21,513 nt of DNA from a virus (IMGVR_UViG_3300047472_000010:1-21513), one strand, 5' to 3'; positions 6,397 to 15,196 are shown, counted from the first letter of the stretch. Made by a program: numbers and translations. Notes: generated from the sequence alone by a model not told the origin.

Positions 6397-7625
6397 TACA
6401 TCCTCGCTTCTAGCTTCCTCAGCTTCTCGCGCATCTCGAATACGGTCTTGTACAGGTTCAGCGGGTTACCGGTGCCCTGTTCACCGATCTTCGGCGACAC
6501 GGTTTCCGTCTTACCGCCGTCCTCGACCGTGATGTCAACCTCACGAACCAGGTCGCTGTATTCGGTGCCATCGGCAATCACAGTCACCCGGTCACCCACG
6601 AAGTAATCGCGTCCGAACTTGAGCTGTGGCGTATCGATCGGGTAAATCTGAAAGTTGCCGTTCGGGGCACCATCTGAAAGGGCGGAATCCGCGGCATCGA
6701 CAACGGCGGCCTTGGCCGACTCGAAGTCGGCATCCGTCATGGTGGCGGTGGCCTTCATCGGCTGACCGTTGGCGGGATTGGTCTTCAGACCGAGGTCACG
6801 CCGATCAATGAATGTTTCACGCACCATGCCCCACTCAGCCTCGGAGGCTGAGTCAATCTTCTGGTAGATGTACCGCTCTGCTCCGTCGCCCTGGCAAGCG
6901 ACGATGGCCCTGGTCGTGAAGGGTGCAGAGAGCGTCCACACGTACTCGCGCAGGTTGCCCAGCTCACTGGAGAAGCGGACATCCGCGGACCGGTCCTGCG
7001 GGGAGAACACGTCCAGGACGATCTTCTGAACGTTGGGGTCATACACGAACCGGTAGCCGGTGCTCTTCGTGTCGATCCAGTCTTCGAACTTCGTGCCGAT
7101 GACGTCGAACCGAAGCGAGTCATCGACCTTCGCGCCAAGGTTCGGGTCGGACCCGAGGACGACGCCCGGCGCCTGGCGGTCAGGGACCGCGCTCGACCCG
7201 AGAGCCCACGACAACTCCTGCCACAGAGCCGAGCCGGCCTTCGTAGAGACAGTGCGTGTAGCGACACCCGTGTACTGCTGAGCAATCGTCTTCGTCGGGT
7301 TGGGGAAGGCCAGCCTGGAGTACACCAGCTTGTTGTCACAGGAGCCACCGACGTACAGCGAACCGGCCTCGGTGTGCTGATCAACCGTCCAGTAGTGCTG
7401 TATGTACTCGATGGGACCGGTCAGGACCGGCCTCTCTACCCCGTCCTGGTAGATCGCGACTCCTCCCCCTTTCTGGAGAAGGTCAGCCTGGGGCGTACCA
7501 GCCTTGATGAGCAGCGTCCATGAGCCTGCCTGGCAGTAGCGCACCACCAGGTCCAGCTTCAGCCACGTGTCGATTTCCCCTACTCGGTTAAGGTCGCGGT
7601 CGCGCACCTCGATTCGATAACCCAT
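6396..7625 (-). CDS. Gp37-like tail protein (Siphovirus ReqiPepy6 Gp37-like family)
   Basis: Encodes 409 residues. The start (YRIEVRDRDLNRVGEID), the segment VRYCQAGSWTLLI and YVGGSCDNKLVYSRLAFP match my memory of the ReqiPepy6 Gp37-like family, tail-tip proteins found in actinophages after the distal tail protein. The middle contains DWIDTKSTGYRFVYDPN and the C-terminal part RDYFVGDRVTVIADG, like phage tail hub (gp27/Tal-type) folds. It probably forms the hub or closes the tail tube. It starts three bases after the stop of the distal tail gene, has only a weak ribosome binding site, and so is probably translationally coupled. It ends in a one-base overlap with the next gene. Confidence 0.85.
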   Translation of the reverse strand: MGYRIEVRDRDLNRVGEIDTWLKLDLVVRYCQAGSWTLLIKAGTPQADLLQKGGGVAIYQDGVERPVLTGPIEYIQHYWTVDQHTEAGSLYVGGSCDNKLVYSRLAFPNPTKTIAQQYTGVATRTVSTKAGSALWQELSWALGSSAVPDRQAPGVVLGSDPNLGAKVDDSLRFDVIGTKFEDWIDTKSTGYRFVYDPNVQKIVLDVFSPQDRSADVRFSSELGNLREYVWTLSAPFTTRAIVACQGDGAERYIYQKIDSASEAEWGMVRETFIDRRDLGLKTNPANGQPMKATATMTDADFESAKAAVVDAADSALSDGAPNGNFQIYPIDTPQLKFGRDYFVGDRVTVIADGTEYSDLVREVDITVEDGGKTETVSPKIGEQGTGNPLNLYKTVFEMREKLRKLEARM

Positions 7626-7628
7626 AGA

Positions 7629-8627
7629 TCAGTAGCTTTCGTAGCGCGGATTGAATGAAAGACGAATGGATGCCGGGCCGCTGCCCGCCACCAGATTCAC
7701 GTCAATCAGCGAGTCGCCAGGCGGGATGTTCCACAGCACCGGATTAGGTGCGAGCAGCGGGTAATAATTCGTTCCCTGGTCGTCCTTGAGGGTCTTGTAG
7801 CCAGGGCGAGAGTCAATGATCAGCGTGCGACCGCTGGGGATGACGTCCGCTCCCGTGCCCAGCGGGCCGATAGTGAACGACTCACCAAACTCGTTGGTCA
7901 ACGTGAGCTGCTTGACGGGGCCCTGGATTTCCCATGTGGGCCAGGCTTCAATGTCGCCGGGATTTGTGACGGGAACAACCGTCTCAGAGGGAAGGCCCTC
8001 AGAAAGGCCAGGCGGCAGGAAGGTTCCGCCGTTGTTGAAGAACGGCTTGGCTGCGTCGAAGACCCAGTTAGCGGCCGTCAACTCGTCCGAGTAGAACCAG
8101 GGATCGAAGGCCGTGAACTGAAGCCCGTACTTCGCCCACGTGAAGCCTGCGTCGTCCGTTGATTCGCTGCCTTCCATACCGGCCTTGTAGTAGCAGTACA
8201 GGTACCGCGGATTGCTGTTCGACTCGACAAACTTCAGCACGCAGTATCCGCGCTTCGGGTTGAGTGCGTTGACAAGCTGACGCTTCAGGTCGCGTACCGA
8301 TCTGCGGTCGACGCCATGTAGGAAGACGGGGATCATGATTTCGCGTTGCGTGGCCCTGGCACCTCGGAACATTCCGCCGTCCAGGTTCGGGCTGTCATCG
8401 GAATGCAGCTCGAAAGGCGGGGTATCCAATCCAGTAGCACCAGGCAGCATGAATATGCTGGGCCAGGCACCACCGGCGAAACCGGTGAGGGGGATCTCGT
8501 CCCCCTCACCGTTGTTCCCTGCGATGGATACGAAGGTGCGCTGCCAGGCGACGCGGTCCGGTGGCTGAGGGCCGGCATACCCGTTTCTGTCCCTCAGTAC
8601 TGCCGGTGCTACGGCGGGAATCGGCAT
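7629..8627 (-). CDS. Distal tail protein (Dit-like, siphovirus tail component)
   Basis: Encodes 332 residues. Features fitting the Dit/sipho-tail family are the early strand-rich region with REIMIPVFLHG, then VRDLKRQLVNALNPKRGYCVLKF, YLYCYYKAGMEG and LQFTAFDPWFYSD, followed by a second beta domain (WPTWEIQGPVKQLTL, FTIGPLG) that ends with the strand ASIRLSFNPRYESY. Dit forms the ring joining the tail tube to the tip complex. It directly follows the tape measure gene, the usual place. AGGAG lies seven bases before the ATG at 8627. Confidence 0.85.
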   Translation of the reverse strand: MPIPAVAPAVLRDRNGYAGPQPPDRVAWQRTFVSIAGNNGEGDEIPLTGFAGGAWPSIFMLPGATGLDTPPFELHSDDSPNLDGGMFRGARATQREIMIPVFLHGVDRRSVRDLKRQLVNALNPKRGYCVLKFVESNSNPRYLYCYYKAGMEGSESTDDAGFTWAKYGLQFTAFDPWFYSDELTAANWVFDAAKPFFNNGGTFLPPGLSEGLPSETVVPVTNPGDIEAWPTWEIQGPVKQLTLTNEFGESFTIGPLGTGADVIPSGRTLIIDSRPGYKTLKDDQGTNYYPLLAPNPVLWNIPPGDSLIDVNLVAGSGPASIRLSFNPRYESY

Positions 8628-8644
8628 GGCACACTCCTAATCGC

Positions 8645-11600
8645 TTAGAGACCTCCGTGAAGCGCCTCCGCGTACTGCATTGCACGGAGCACCGACTGAG
8701 TGGTGTTCTCAGCCTTCGCCTCGTGAATGTGGATTTCGTACTTCTTTCCGCCGAGAATCCCGGCGGTGTCCTGGTCGTTGTAGACCCGCTCGCCTCCGCT
8801 GAAATTGATCAGCTCAGGCCCGCGCTCGCCTACGAGGGCGAGACCAGGCGAAGCAGAAGGGGTCCCGGTCCAATAGCCCTTGACCCCGGAGAGAGCCTTC
8901 GGCCACCCGGAGCCATACCGATGCGTTGCATAGTTCAGGCCCGCGTAGATGGAGGCCAGGCCGTTGGTGATGCCCAGCTTCTTATACGGTCCTGCGTATG
9001 CCGCGAACGTCTGCGGAATGGTCTGCATAAGGCCCTGGGACGGGTAGCCGGCCTTCGCATTGCTGTCCCAGTTGTTGATTGCCTTCGGGTTACCTCCGGA
9101 TTCAACCTGGATTCGGTGAAGCACCAGATCCGTGTAATCCAGGGACAGACCGAGTTCCTTCAGCACGCGCGTAACGCTGGGCTTCCATCGCTGGACTCCC
9201 TTACCGGGCGGGTCATCCATCGAGTACTTCGCGGATATGTCGCCCGGCTTCTTCGCGTTCAGCTGGTCCTTGTCCGAGAAGTCGAAGAGACCCTTCGTAT
9301 TCGGAAGGGCTTCCTTCGCGGTCGAGTAGACATCCGACAGAACATCCCCGGCATAATCGAGCGGCGAAGACGAAATCTGCTTTACGGCCTTCACCATGTC
9401 GATCACCTGAGTGACCTCACCGGTGCCGACCTGCCACAGAGCATCGACCGTCTTCTTTACGGAGCCGACCGGATCAGTGATCAGATCCTTGGCACCGCCG
9501 ACGATCGACTTCACAGAATCCCAGACACCACCGAACAGATTGTCGAAAGCGCCCGTCAGTGTCTTCGTGGAGAAGACATCGCCGAGGAACGCTTCGCCGC
9601 GGTCGAGGATGTTCCCGTTGCCCTTCCAGACATCATCGTGGAAGTACTCGCCCAGCATCGGGGCGAAAGTTCCGCCGAGAATGCCGATCGCCTGACCCAC
9701 AACCGTGGGAAGGCGCTTCAGGAACTTCCAGGAATCCTGCGTGACGAAGTTATAGATTCCGTCGAACTTCGTCGCGACATCCGAACCGACATAGCGGCTA
9801 GCTCCCGTGCCCGTGGCAAGCATTCCGCTCTGAACATCTCCACCAATGGGCATCGACGTTGCGTCGAAAGCCATGGTGTTGATCGCACCAGAAGCGTCAG
9901 GCCAGACGTTCTGCATGTGGATCATGTCGATGATCTTGTCGATACCGAATCGGCCGACAATGCCACCACCCGCGTAACGCGACAGCTGGCCCTTGCGGGC
10001 CATCGCATTCCAGGAATGGATCAGCGGAGCACCAAGAGTCGCAGTCACCTCGGGGCGAAGGATCGCTTCACCAGGCGACAGAATCGCTGGGACCGAGTCA
10101 ACGCCGGGCATGTATCCCGGCAGGACGCCACCCGTGGCGAAGTGAGCCAAGTTGCCCTGACTCGTGATCACGCCGCCCGTGTACGGCTTCTTCGGCTTCC
10201 TCGGCTTGCCCGAGCCCGACGAACCGCCACTCTTGTGCTTGGCGATGTCGTCCAGGGAGCTGTTCAGGTTCCCGGCCTCGTGATCTGCAAGGTGCAGCGA
10301 GGTCTTCAGGTGGTCGACCTGATCCTTGACGTCCTTCAAGCTGCGGTTGTTCAGCAGCCCGACACGACCAGCAAGGGAGGAACCTCCCGTGCCCTGGCCG
10401 ACCTTCTCGTACGCCTTGTCAGCGGCAGTGGTCAGCTTGTCGAACTGGGACTTGATGTCCTTCAGGCTTCGCCCATTGAGCAGACCAACCCGGCCCGCAA
10501 GGCTGGTGCCTCCCGTGCCCTGGCCGATCTTCCGGAAGGTGGCATCGGACGCGGCAGTCAGGTTCTCGAACTGCTTCTTGACCGTGGTCAGCTTGCGGTC
10601 GTTGAGTCCCTTGACGCGGCCTTGCAGCTCACCGGAACCGTTGCCGTCACCCACCTTCTTGTAGGTGTGATCCGCGGCAGTCGTTACCGCCGTGAACTCG
10701 CCCTTCAGCTTCTCCAGCTTCTTGCCGTCGAGGACGACGACGGAGTGAGCAGTGTCATCGATCTTGTTCTTCAGATCGGTGACCGTGCCGTGAGCCCCGT
10801 CGACCTCGACCTTGAGAGCCGTCAGCTTCTTGACGTCGAGCTGGGTGACCTCCTGCTGAGCGTTCTTCAGCTCGGCTATCAGCTCACCCGTCTTGGTGTG
10901 CGTCTGGGTGATCTCGCCCTGTATCTGGGTGAGGTTGCTGTGGTTGAGAGGTTCGATCCCGTCCGTCCGGACCTGGCGGACCTCGCCGAGCGCAGCGTGA
11001 GCCGAAGACCTGATGCTGTTGTCCCGGCCGCCAAAGCGATTGATGATCTCCGTCATGGGGAGCCGGTCAACGCTCTTCAGCGCGTCCTTCAGGCGGTCCA
11101 GCTCCTCTTGGACCTTGCGCAGCTCCTTTTCCGCTTCACTGAGGTTGTTGGCATGCGCGTTCCGGGCATCAACGCTGTCTGTGGGGCGTACCCGCTGGGC
11201 TGCCGTACGGCGACGCTCTCTCCGACTGTCGCGGTAGTTCTGGGTGTTCTGCTCCCGCTGGTCCCGAAGGCGGTTCGCCTCGGACAGCTCGCCTCGGCCC
11301 GCTGCACGGCGGGCCAGGTTGTCAAGGTGGTTGTTGTCCGAGCGCAGGTTGCGCCTGCGAGTGCGCCAATCACCGAAGCTGTCGTAGCCAGTGACACGGG
11401 CTGCGTTGAGCCGTCCATAACCGGCCGCGGTGCGGAAGACACCGTTCTCACGGGAGGAGTTACCGACCCGTTGACGGTCTCGCGCACGACGGTCGTTGGT
11501 GGCCGTGTACTGGTCCCTGCGGGAGTCGTAGCCCGACAGGAAGCCATCACCAGAACGCGCAGACTTGACGCCGGACGCGACCTGGCGGCCGTAGCGGAAC

Positions 11601-13762
11601 GTCCCCCGAGCACCCTTGGCGATCCCACCCAAAGCGGAGCCAGCCAGCTTGGCCGGCCCCAACATGAGTTGGAACATCTTGCCCAGCTTGCCGACCGCCT
11701 TGGAAAGAACGCCGAACCCGATAAGGAAAGGCGCTGCAAGGGCTGCCATCTTCGCGATCTTCAGCACGAAGTCCGTGATCTGCGGATGAGCCTTCAGGAA
11801 GTCCGTCAGCTTGGAAATCCAGTCGACAAACGTCGTCAGCGTCTCAGCGAAGGTCTTGAGGATCTTCTCGACAGTCGGCTTCATGTTGCGGCCGATTTCG
11901 GGCAGCTTCTGAAGCATGCCGCCCTGGTACTGGACAGTACCGTCCTTCGTCTTGACGCGATGCCCCATAAGGGAAGCGCCAACACTGGTGTACTCGTACT
12001 GCCCGTCCTTGCCCTTCTTCTGGAACAGGGACCGGAGGTACTGGCCGCCGGCCTCCTTCATGTTCGAGAGGCGACCGGAAATGGTGCTGCTCGACAGCGA
12101 GGCAGCGGCACCCTTGACGTTGTTCTCGCCACCGTAATCAAGGATCGCCTGCTTGATGGCCTCGCCCCTAATGCCACCGGTTGCCTTGGCATTCTGGGAG
12201 ATGTACATCATCTGTGCAGAGGCGGTGTATTCCTTCGGGATCTTGCCCGTCAGACCTGCGTCCTTCTGCTTCTTGACGAGATCCTTGTATTCCTTGTCGG
12301 TGTAAGGGCGGTCCTTCAGGCCCATCAGCTTGGCGATGTGCTCCATCGGCAGGTTGAGGTTCGTCTCAAGCTGCTTGATGTTCGTCAAACTGGCGCGGTT
12401 CGTGTCGATCATCTTTTCCATGGCCCCGAAAGCCTTGGCGACCCGGTTAGGGTCCGTGACACCACCAGCAGCAGCAATATCACCGATAGACGACACCAGC
12501 TGGTAGGTTTCGCCCGCTACCTGCTTCGAACCCTTCGCATGAACCTTCGGGTCCTTGGAACCGAACTGCTTATTGTGAGAGCCAATGGCACGCGTGAACT
12601 GCGTACCGTAGGTCACCATGTCGTCGATGGAATACGGGGTCGCGACACCGTACTTCTGAAGTTCATCGAGCAGACCCGTGGTATCGGAGATCGTCAGGCC
12701 CAGCTTCTTCAACGCCGTCTGAGACTGCGCGAAAGAGTCAGCAGACTTGATACCAATCACCGAGATCGCAGTACCGGCAATGCCGAGTGGAGCAATCACC
12801 TTCGACGTGATCAGGGCGCCGGTCTCCGTGGCCAGCGTGCCCATGTTCTCAACGTCCTGAGACGCACCCCGCCACTTCTTCTTCATGGAGGCGAACGCAG
12901 TAGCCTGCGCAGTCGAGATTGACGCCATGGCCTGTCGGTGAGCGGCTATCTGCTCAAGAAGGTTCGCCTTGACAGCCTCAGTGACCTGGATTTCCCCAGC
13001 AATAGCCGTCTTCTGCTGGAGCCTGCGGTCCGCGACCATATCCCGGTACGCCTGCTGCTGAGCAGCGGCAGACTCACGGGCAAGGCGCTGCTGAGTGGCG
13101 TAAATTTCCCGGTCCACGCGGGCTTCGTCTTCAAGAGCCCTCTGCCTGACCTTGGCCGTCTCGGCGGCAGCCTTCTGCTTCGCCTTCTCAGCCGCCTGGA
13201 CGGTCTTAGCGGACGTCGCTATATCCGCGGCTTCCTGCCGGGCAATGCGCTCGTTAGAGGTCCGTACGTACCTCTCGTACTCCGCCTGCGCCTTCTCCTT
13301 GCGAGCCACGTTCTGTTGCTGCGCCTTAGCAGCAAGGGTGCCGGCCTCCGTCTCAGCGCGGAGCGTGGCAGCAAGCGCAGCCTGAGTGACCTTTGACGTC
13401 TCCTCGGCAAGAGCCTGCTTCTTCTCCTCAAACTGCTTGGCCTCGCGGAAGCGCTTAACGGCCTGCTCGCCGTACTGCTTGGTGAGGTCAGCCTCGATCT
13501 TCGCGATCACCTCGGCGGAGTCCTTCGCCTCAGCCTCAGCGGCCTGACCAGCCTTCTTTGCCTCAACACGAACGGCCCTCGACAGGCCCTTCATGCCCTC
13601 AGCGGTGGCGGCCGTGAACTCCTTGCCAGCCGCAAGGCCCGCCTTCTCCATGTCCTGAGCCATCTCGGCGCGGAACTTGCGAACCGCCTCTTCAGAAAGC
13701 CGGGGGTTGATCTCGATGTAACCGGAGCCAACCTTGATAGGTCCACGACCAGTAGCCGCCAT
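8645..13762 (-). CDS. Tape measure protein with lytic transglycosylase domain
   Basis: Encodes 1705 residues, the longest gene. Residues about 15-300 are Ala/Lys/Glu/Gln-rich coiled coil. Hydrophobic stretches near 310-340 and 660-720 (LAAPFLIGFGVLSKAVGKLG) are typical of tape measures and may insert into the host membrane. An Arg-rich block follows (about 735-865). Three 42-residue tandem repeats lie at 1015-1140. A transglycosylase (SLT/goose lysozyme-like) domain is at about 1535-1650, with catalytic Glu1554 in HRIQVESGGNPKAIN and the GLMQTIPQTF motif. The protein sets tail length and helps DNA cross the wall. At roughly 0.15 nm per residue a tail near 250 nm is expected. AGGAGG sits six bases before the ATG. 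Confidence 0.95.
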   Translation of the reverse strand: MAATGRGPIKVGSGYIEINPRLSEEAVRKFRAEMAQDMEKAGLAAGKEFTAATAEGMKGLSRAVRVEAKKAGQAAEAEAKDSAEVIAKIEADLTKQYGEQAVKRFREAKQFEEKKQALAEETSKVTQAALAATLRAETEAGTLAAKAQQQNVARKEKAQAEYERYVRTSNERIARQEAADIATSAKTVQAAEKAKQKAAAETAKVRQRALEDEARVDREIYATQQRLARESAAAQQQAYRDMVADRRLQQKTAIAGEIQVTEAVKANLLEQIAAHRQAMASISTAQATAFASMKKKWRGASQDVENMGTLATETGALITSKVIAPLGIAGTAISVIGIKSADSFAQSQTALKKLGLTISDTTGLLDELQKYGVATPYSIDDMVTYGTQFTRAIGSHNKQFGSKDPKVHAKGSKQVAGETYQLVSSIGDIAAAGGVTDPNRVAKAFGAMEKMIDTNRASLTNIKQLETNLNLPMEHIAKLMGLKDRPYTDKEYKDLVKKQKDAGLTGKIPKEYTASAQMMYISQNAKATGGIRGEAIKQAILDYGGENNVKGAAASLSSSTISGRLSNMKEAGGQYLRSLFQKKGKDGQYEYTSVGASLMGHRVKTKDGTVQYQGGMLQKLPEIGRNMKPTVEKILKTFAETLTTFVDWISKLTDFLKAHPQITDFVLKIAKMAALAAPFLIGFGVLSKAVGKLGKMFQLMLGPAKLAGSALGGIAKGARGTFRYGRQVASGVKSARSGDGFLSGYDSRRDQYTATNDRRARDRQRVGNSSRENGVFRTAAGYGRLNAARVTGYDSFGDWRTRRRNLRSDNNHLDNLARRAAGRGELSEANRLRDQREQNTQNYRDSRRERRRTAAQRVRPTDSVDARNAHANNLSEAEKELRKVQEELDRLKDALKSVDRLPMTEIINRFGGRDNSIRSSAHAALGEVRQVRTDGIEPLNHSNLTQIQGEITQTHTKTGELIAELKNAQQEVTQLDVKKLTALKVEVDGAHGTVTDLKNKIDDTAHSVVVLDGKKLEKLKGEFTAVTTAADHTYKKVGDGNGSGELQGRVKGLNDRKLTTVKKQFENLTAASDATFRKIGQGTGGTSLAGRVGLLNGRSLKDIKSQFDKLTTAADKAYEKVGQGTGGSSLAGRVGLLNNRSLKDVKDQVDHLKTSLHLADHEAGNLNSSLDDIAKHKSGGSSGSGKPRKPKKPYTGGVITSQGNLAHFATGGVLPGYMPGVDSVPAILSPGEAILRPEVTATLGAPLIHSWNAMARKGQLSRYAGGGIVGRFGIDKIIDMIHMQNVWPDASGAINTMAFDATSMPIGGDVQSGMLATGTGASRYVGSDVATKFDGIYNFVTQDSWKFLKRLPTVVGQAIGILGGTFAPMLGEYFHDDVWKGNGNILDRGEAFLGDVFSTKTLTGAFDNLFGGVWDSVKSIVGGAKDLITDPVGSVKKTVDALWQVGTGEVTQVIDMVKAVKQISSSPLDYAGDVLSDVYSTAKEALPNTKGLFDFSDKDQLNAKKPGDISAKYSMDDPPGKGVQRWKPSVTRVLKELGLSLDYTDLVLHRIQVESGGNPKAINNWDSNAKAGYPSQGLMQTIPQTFAAYAGPYKKLGITNGLASIYAGLNYATHRYGSGWPKALSGVKGYWTGTPSASPGLALVGERGPELINFSGGERVYNDQDTAGILGGKKYEIHIHEAKAENTTQSVLRAMQYAEALHGGL
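10343..10720 (-). repeat. Three in-frame 126-base tandem repeats in the tape measure gene
   Basis: Copies at 10595-10720, 10469-10594 and 10343-10468 each encode 42 residues with the pattern LxxxKxxFxxLTxAxDxxxxKxGxGxGxxxLxGRVxxLNxR. The second and third copies share GTGG(T/S)SLAGRVGLLN and the plus-strand string CCTCCCGTGCCCTGGCCGA at 10383 and 10509, exactly 126 bases apart. A partial fourth copy follows toward the C-terminus (SLKDVKDQVDHLKT). Confidence 0.9.
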
Positions 13763-13772
13763 ACCCGGCCTC

Positions 13773-14183
13773 CTAAAGATTGTTCATCTGCGTAAAGAAG
13801 TTGGTCAGCTCCTCACCGGACGCGAATTCGCTCTCGGCTGGCTTTGACTTCACCGGCTCATCGGAGCCAGGTCGGGGAAGAGGCTCAGGCAGCGGGATGT
13901 CCTTCTCGCTGCTATTGGCCCTGAGGAAGAGATAGTTGCTCAGCTCCAAAGCGTCGGAGACGCGAGCTAGCAAGTGTTCCGTCGAACCCCACTGTGTTGA
14001 CTCGTCCATCGTGGCGAGCAAGGTGGATCGGCCAGCCTTGTGCATGAGTGAATTAATCAGCAGGTGAACCCTGCGCAGAGACAGCCGTCCACGCCACAAG
14101 TCGAGAAGGTCAATCCCGAAAAACTCAAGCAGGTCAGCTTCAAGTTCCTCGGGGTATTCCTTAATGACGCGGACGGTCGACAT
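13773..14183 (-). CDS. Tail assembly chaperone, frameshift-expressed second frame (gpT-like)
   Basis: Encodes 136 residues if started from its own ATG (MSTVRVIKEYPEELEADLLEFFGIDLLDLWRGRLSLRRVHLLINSL). Acidic-helical N-terminal half and a Pro/Ser/Glu-rich C-terminal half, with the shape of the downstream chaperone frame that precedes tape measure genes. Its frame is -1 relative to the upstream gene and is open right across the slippery heptamer at 14186-14192, so a fusion of 96 + 1 + 136 = 233 residues can be made. The ATG overlaps the upstream TGA by one base (TGATG), so reinitiation is also possible. It ends ten bases before the tape measure ATG. Confidence 0.85.
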   Translation of the reverse strand: MSTVRVIKEYPEELEADLLEFFGIDLLDLWRGRLSLRRVHLLINSLMHKAGRSTLLATMDESTQWGSTEHLLARVSDALELSNYLFLRANSSEKDIPLPEPLPRPGSDEPVKSKPAESEFASGEELTNFFTQMNNL

Positions 14184-14473
14184 CAGTTTCCCGAGCCGGC
14201 CGACGCCTCGTTCACCTTGGTGGACAGCTCCTGGAAGTCACCGATCGTCGGGCGGGCGGCGCGGAACTCGGCCCACTTGTCCTCACCCACGATGATCTTC
14301 ACGGCCTCCAGCTCGTCTTCGGCGTAGAGGAGGTCAAGCGGCATCTGCTTGGCAGGCGGGACCTCGAACTCGATACCGAGAAACGTGAACTTCGTCGGCT
14401 GCTCAGTGGCCTCGGCCTCGGCAGCGACGGTCTTCGGGGCAGTCTTACGGGCAGCAGTACGGGCAGCAGCCAT
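14183..14473 (-). CDS. Tail assembly chaperone, first frame (gpG-like)
   Basis: Encodes 96 residues. The N-terminus is Ala/Thr/Lys-rich and disordered-looking, followed by FTFLGIEFEVPPAKQMPLDLLYAEDELEAVKIIVGEDKW, a pattern typical of actinophage tail chaperones that bind the tape measure before tube assembly. GGAG lies six bases before the ATG at 14473. The gene ends TCG GGA AAC TGA, so the slippery heptamer is in its last two codons. A 98-base spacer with a hairpin (14523-14547) separates it from the major tail gene. Confidence 0.88.
   Translation of the reverse strand: MAAARTAARKTAPKTVAAEAEATEQPTKFTFLGIEFEVPPAKQMPLDLLYAEDELEAVKIIVGEDKWAEFRAARPTIGDFQELSTKVNEASAGSGN
14186..14192 (-). promoter_or_regulatory. 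Programmed -1 ribosomal frameshift site GGGAAAC
   Basis: On the minus strand the end of the first chaperone frame reads TCG GGA AAC TGA, giving G GGA AAC, which fits the X XXY YYZ rule for -1 slippage. After the slip the next codon is CTG and then the ATG of the second frame, which is in exactly the -1 frame and open. A G/GT frameshift at this gene position is conserved in lambda-type and most siphophages. I saw no obvious downstream pseudoknot by eye. Confidence 0.85.
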
Positions 14474-14522
14474 GGGAACTCCAAAGGAAACGGGGGGTCA
14501 TGGGGTGGGGTGAGAGAGAGTG

Positions 14523-14547
14523 GCCGGGGAATTTAGCCCTCCCCGGC
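14523..14547 (-). repeat. Intercistronic hairpin after the major tail gene
   Basis: GCCGGGGA (14523-14530) pairs with TCCCCGGC (14540-14547) around a nine-base loop. On the minus strand it lies 25 bases after the major tail protein stop and is followed by CT repeats, not a T run. It may protect the abundant major tail transcript from 3' decay or partly terminate it. Confidence 0.6.
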
Positions 14548-14571
14548 AGAGGCTTTAAGCACAGACCCGAA

Positions 14572-15171
14572 TCACACGACCAGGTCTTCGTCAGTGAGCA
14601 CGTAGCCAAGCGACCCGTTGTAATCCAGGGCCTCGATGGTCAGCTCGTACTTCTGGGCCTCGGTGCGCTGAAGCGTGATACCGCCACGGTCAGAAACCAT
14701 GGCCCGCGGCACGACGCACCGGTAATTCTTGCCCTTGGTGGCCCAGTCCACGACGATGGAGATTTCCGAAAGCTCCGGAACACTGGACAGGTCCAGTCGG
14801 TAAACGCCGGTCGGAACCGGGGTAGCGTCATCCGTCATGACCTCGACCCACTTCGCACCGTAGAAAAGCTCGGTGGTGATCTGGGAAGTCTCGATCAGGG
14901 TCGCCTTGATCTGGAACGAGGCACCCTTCACGTTGTACAGAACAGGAACCGCGGACTGCCACGCATTGACCGGGTCCGTCTCGATGGACGGGGTAATGGT
15001 GACACCGGACTCGTCCACGTAACCGAAGGACTTGTAACCGGCCGGCGAGGTCTTACCGCCATCACCTACACCCTCGGGAAGAACGGTGCTGCCAGTGCCA
15101 CCAGTCGGAGCGGGGGCCATGAACAGTCCGCCGTTCGGGGCGAAACGAATCTTCTGAGCGTCATTCGCCAT
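14572..15171 (-). CDS. Major tail (tube) protein
   Basis: Encodes 199 residues, a usual size for tube subunits. The sequence is strand-rich, with GGLFMAPAPTGGTG near the start, YKSFGYVDESGVTITPSIE, then VPVLYNVKGASFQIKATLIE and the C-terminal KYELTIEALDY, a pattern common in actinophage major tail proteins with the gpV/Hcp-like tube fold. I chose the ATG at 15171 (MANDAQ), with GAGGAG nearby, over an upstream ATG at 15213 that lies inside the terminator hairpin. Its position after the tail terminator gene and before the chaperones supports the call. The terminator only 25 bases upstream leaves no space for a separate promoter. Confidence 0.9.
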   Translation of the reverse strand: MANDAQKIRFAPNGGLFMAPAPTGGTGSTVLPEGVGDGGKTSPAGYKSFGYVDESGVTITPSIETDPVNAWQSAVPVLYNVKGASFQIKATLIETSQITTELFYGAKWVEVMTDDATPVPTGVYRLDLSSVPELSEISIVVDWATKGKNYRCVVPRAMVSDRGGITLQRTEAQKYELTIEALDYNGSLGYVLTDEDLVV

Positions 15172-15196
15172 AAAGGAACTCCTCAAGCGGGGAAAC

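Noticed and set aside
8561-12922. A 1453-codon open frame on the plus strand, opposite the tape measure gene.
   Set aside because: It is codon-aligned antisense to the tape measure, so it stays open simply because the sense gene uses no TTA, CTA or TCA codons there, all rare in GC-rich actinobacteria. Protein motifs and tandem repeats are in the minus-strand frame.
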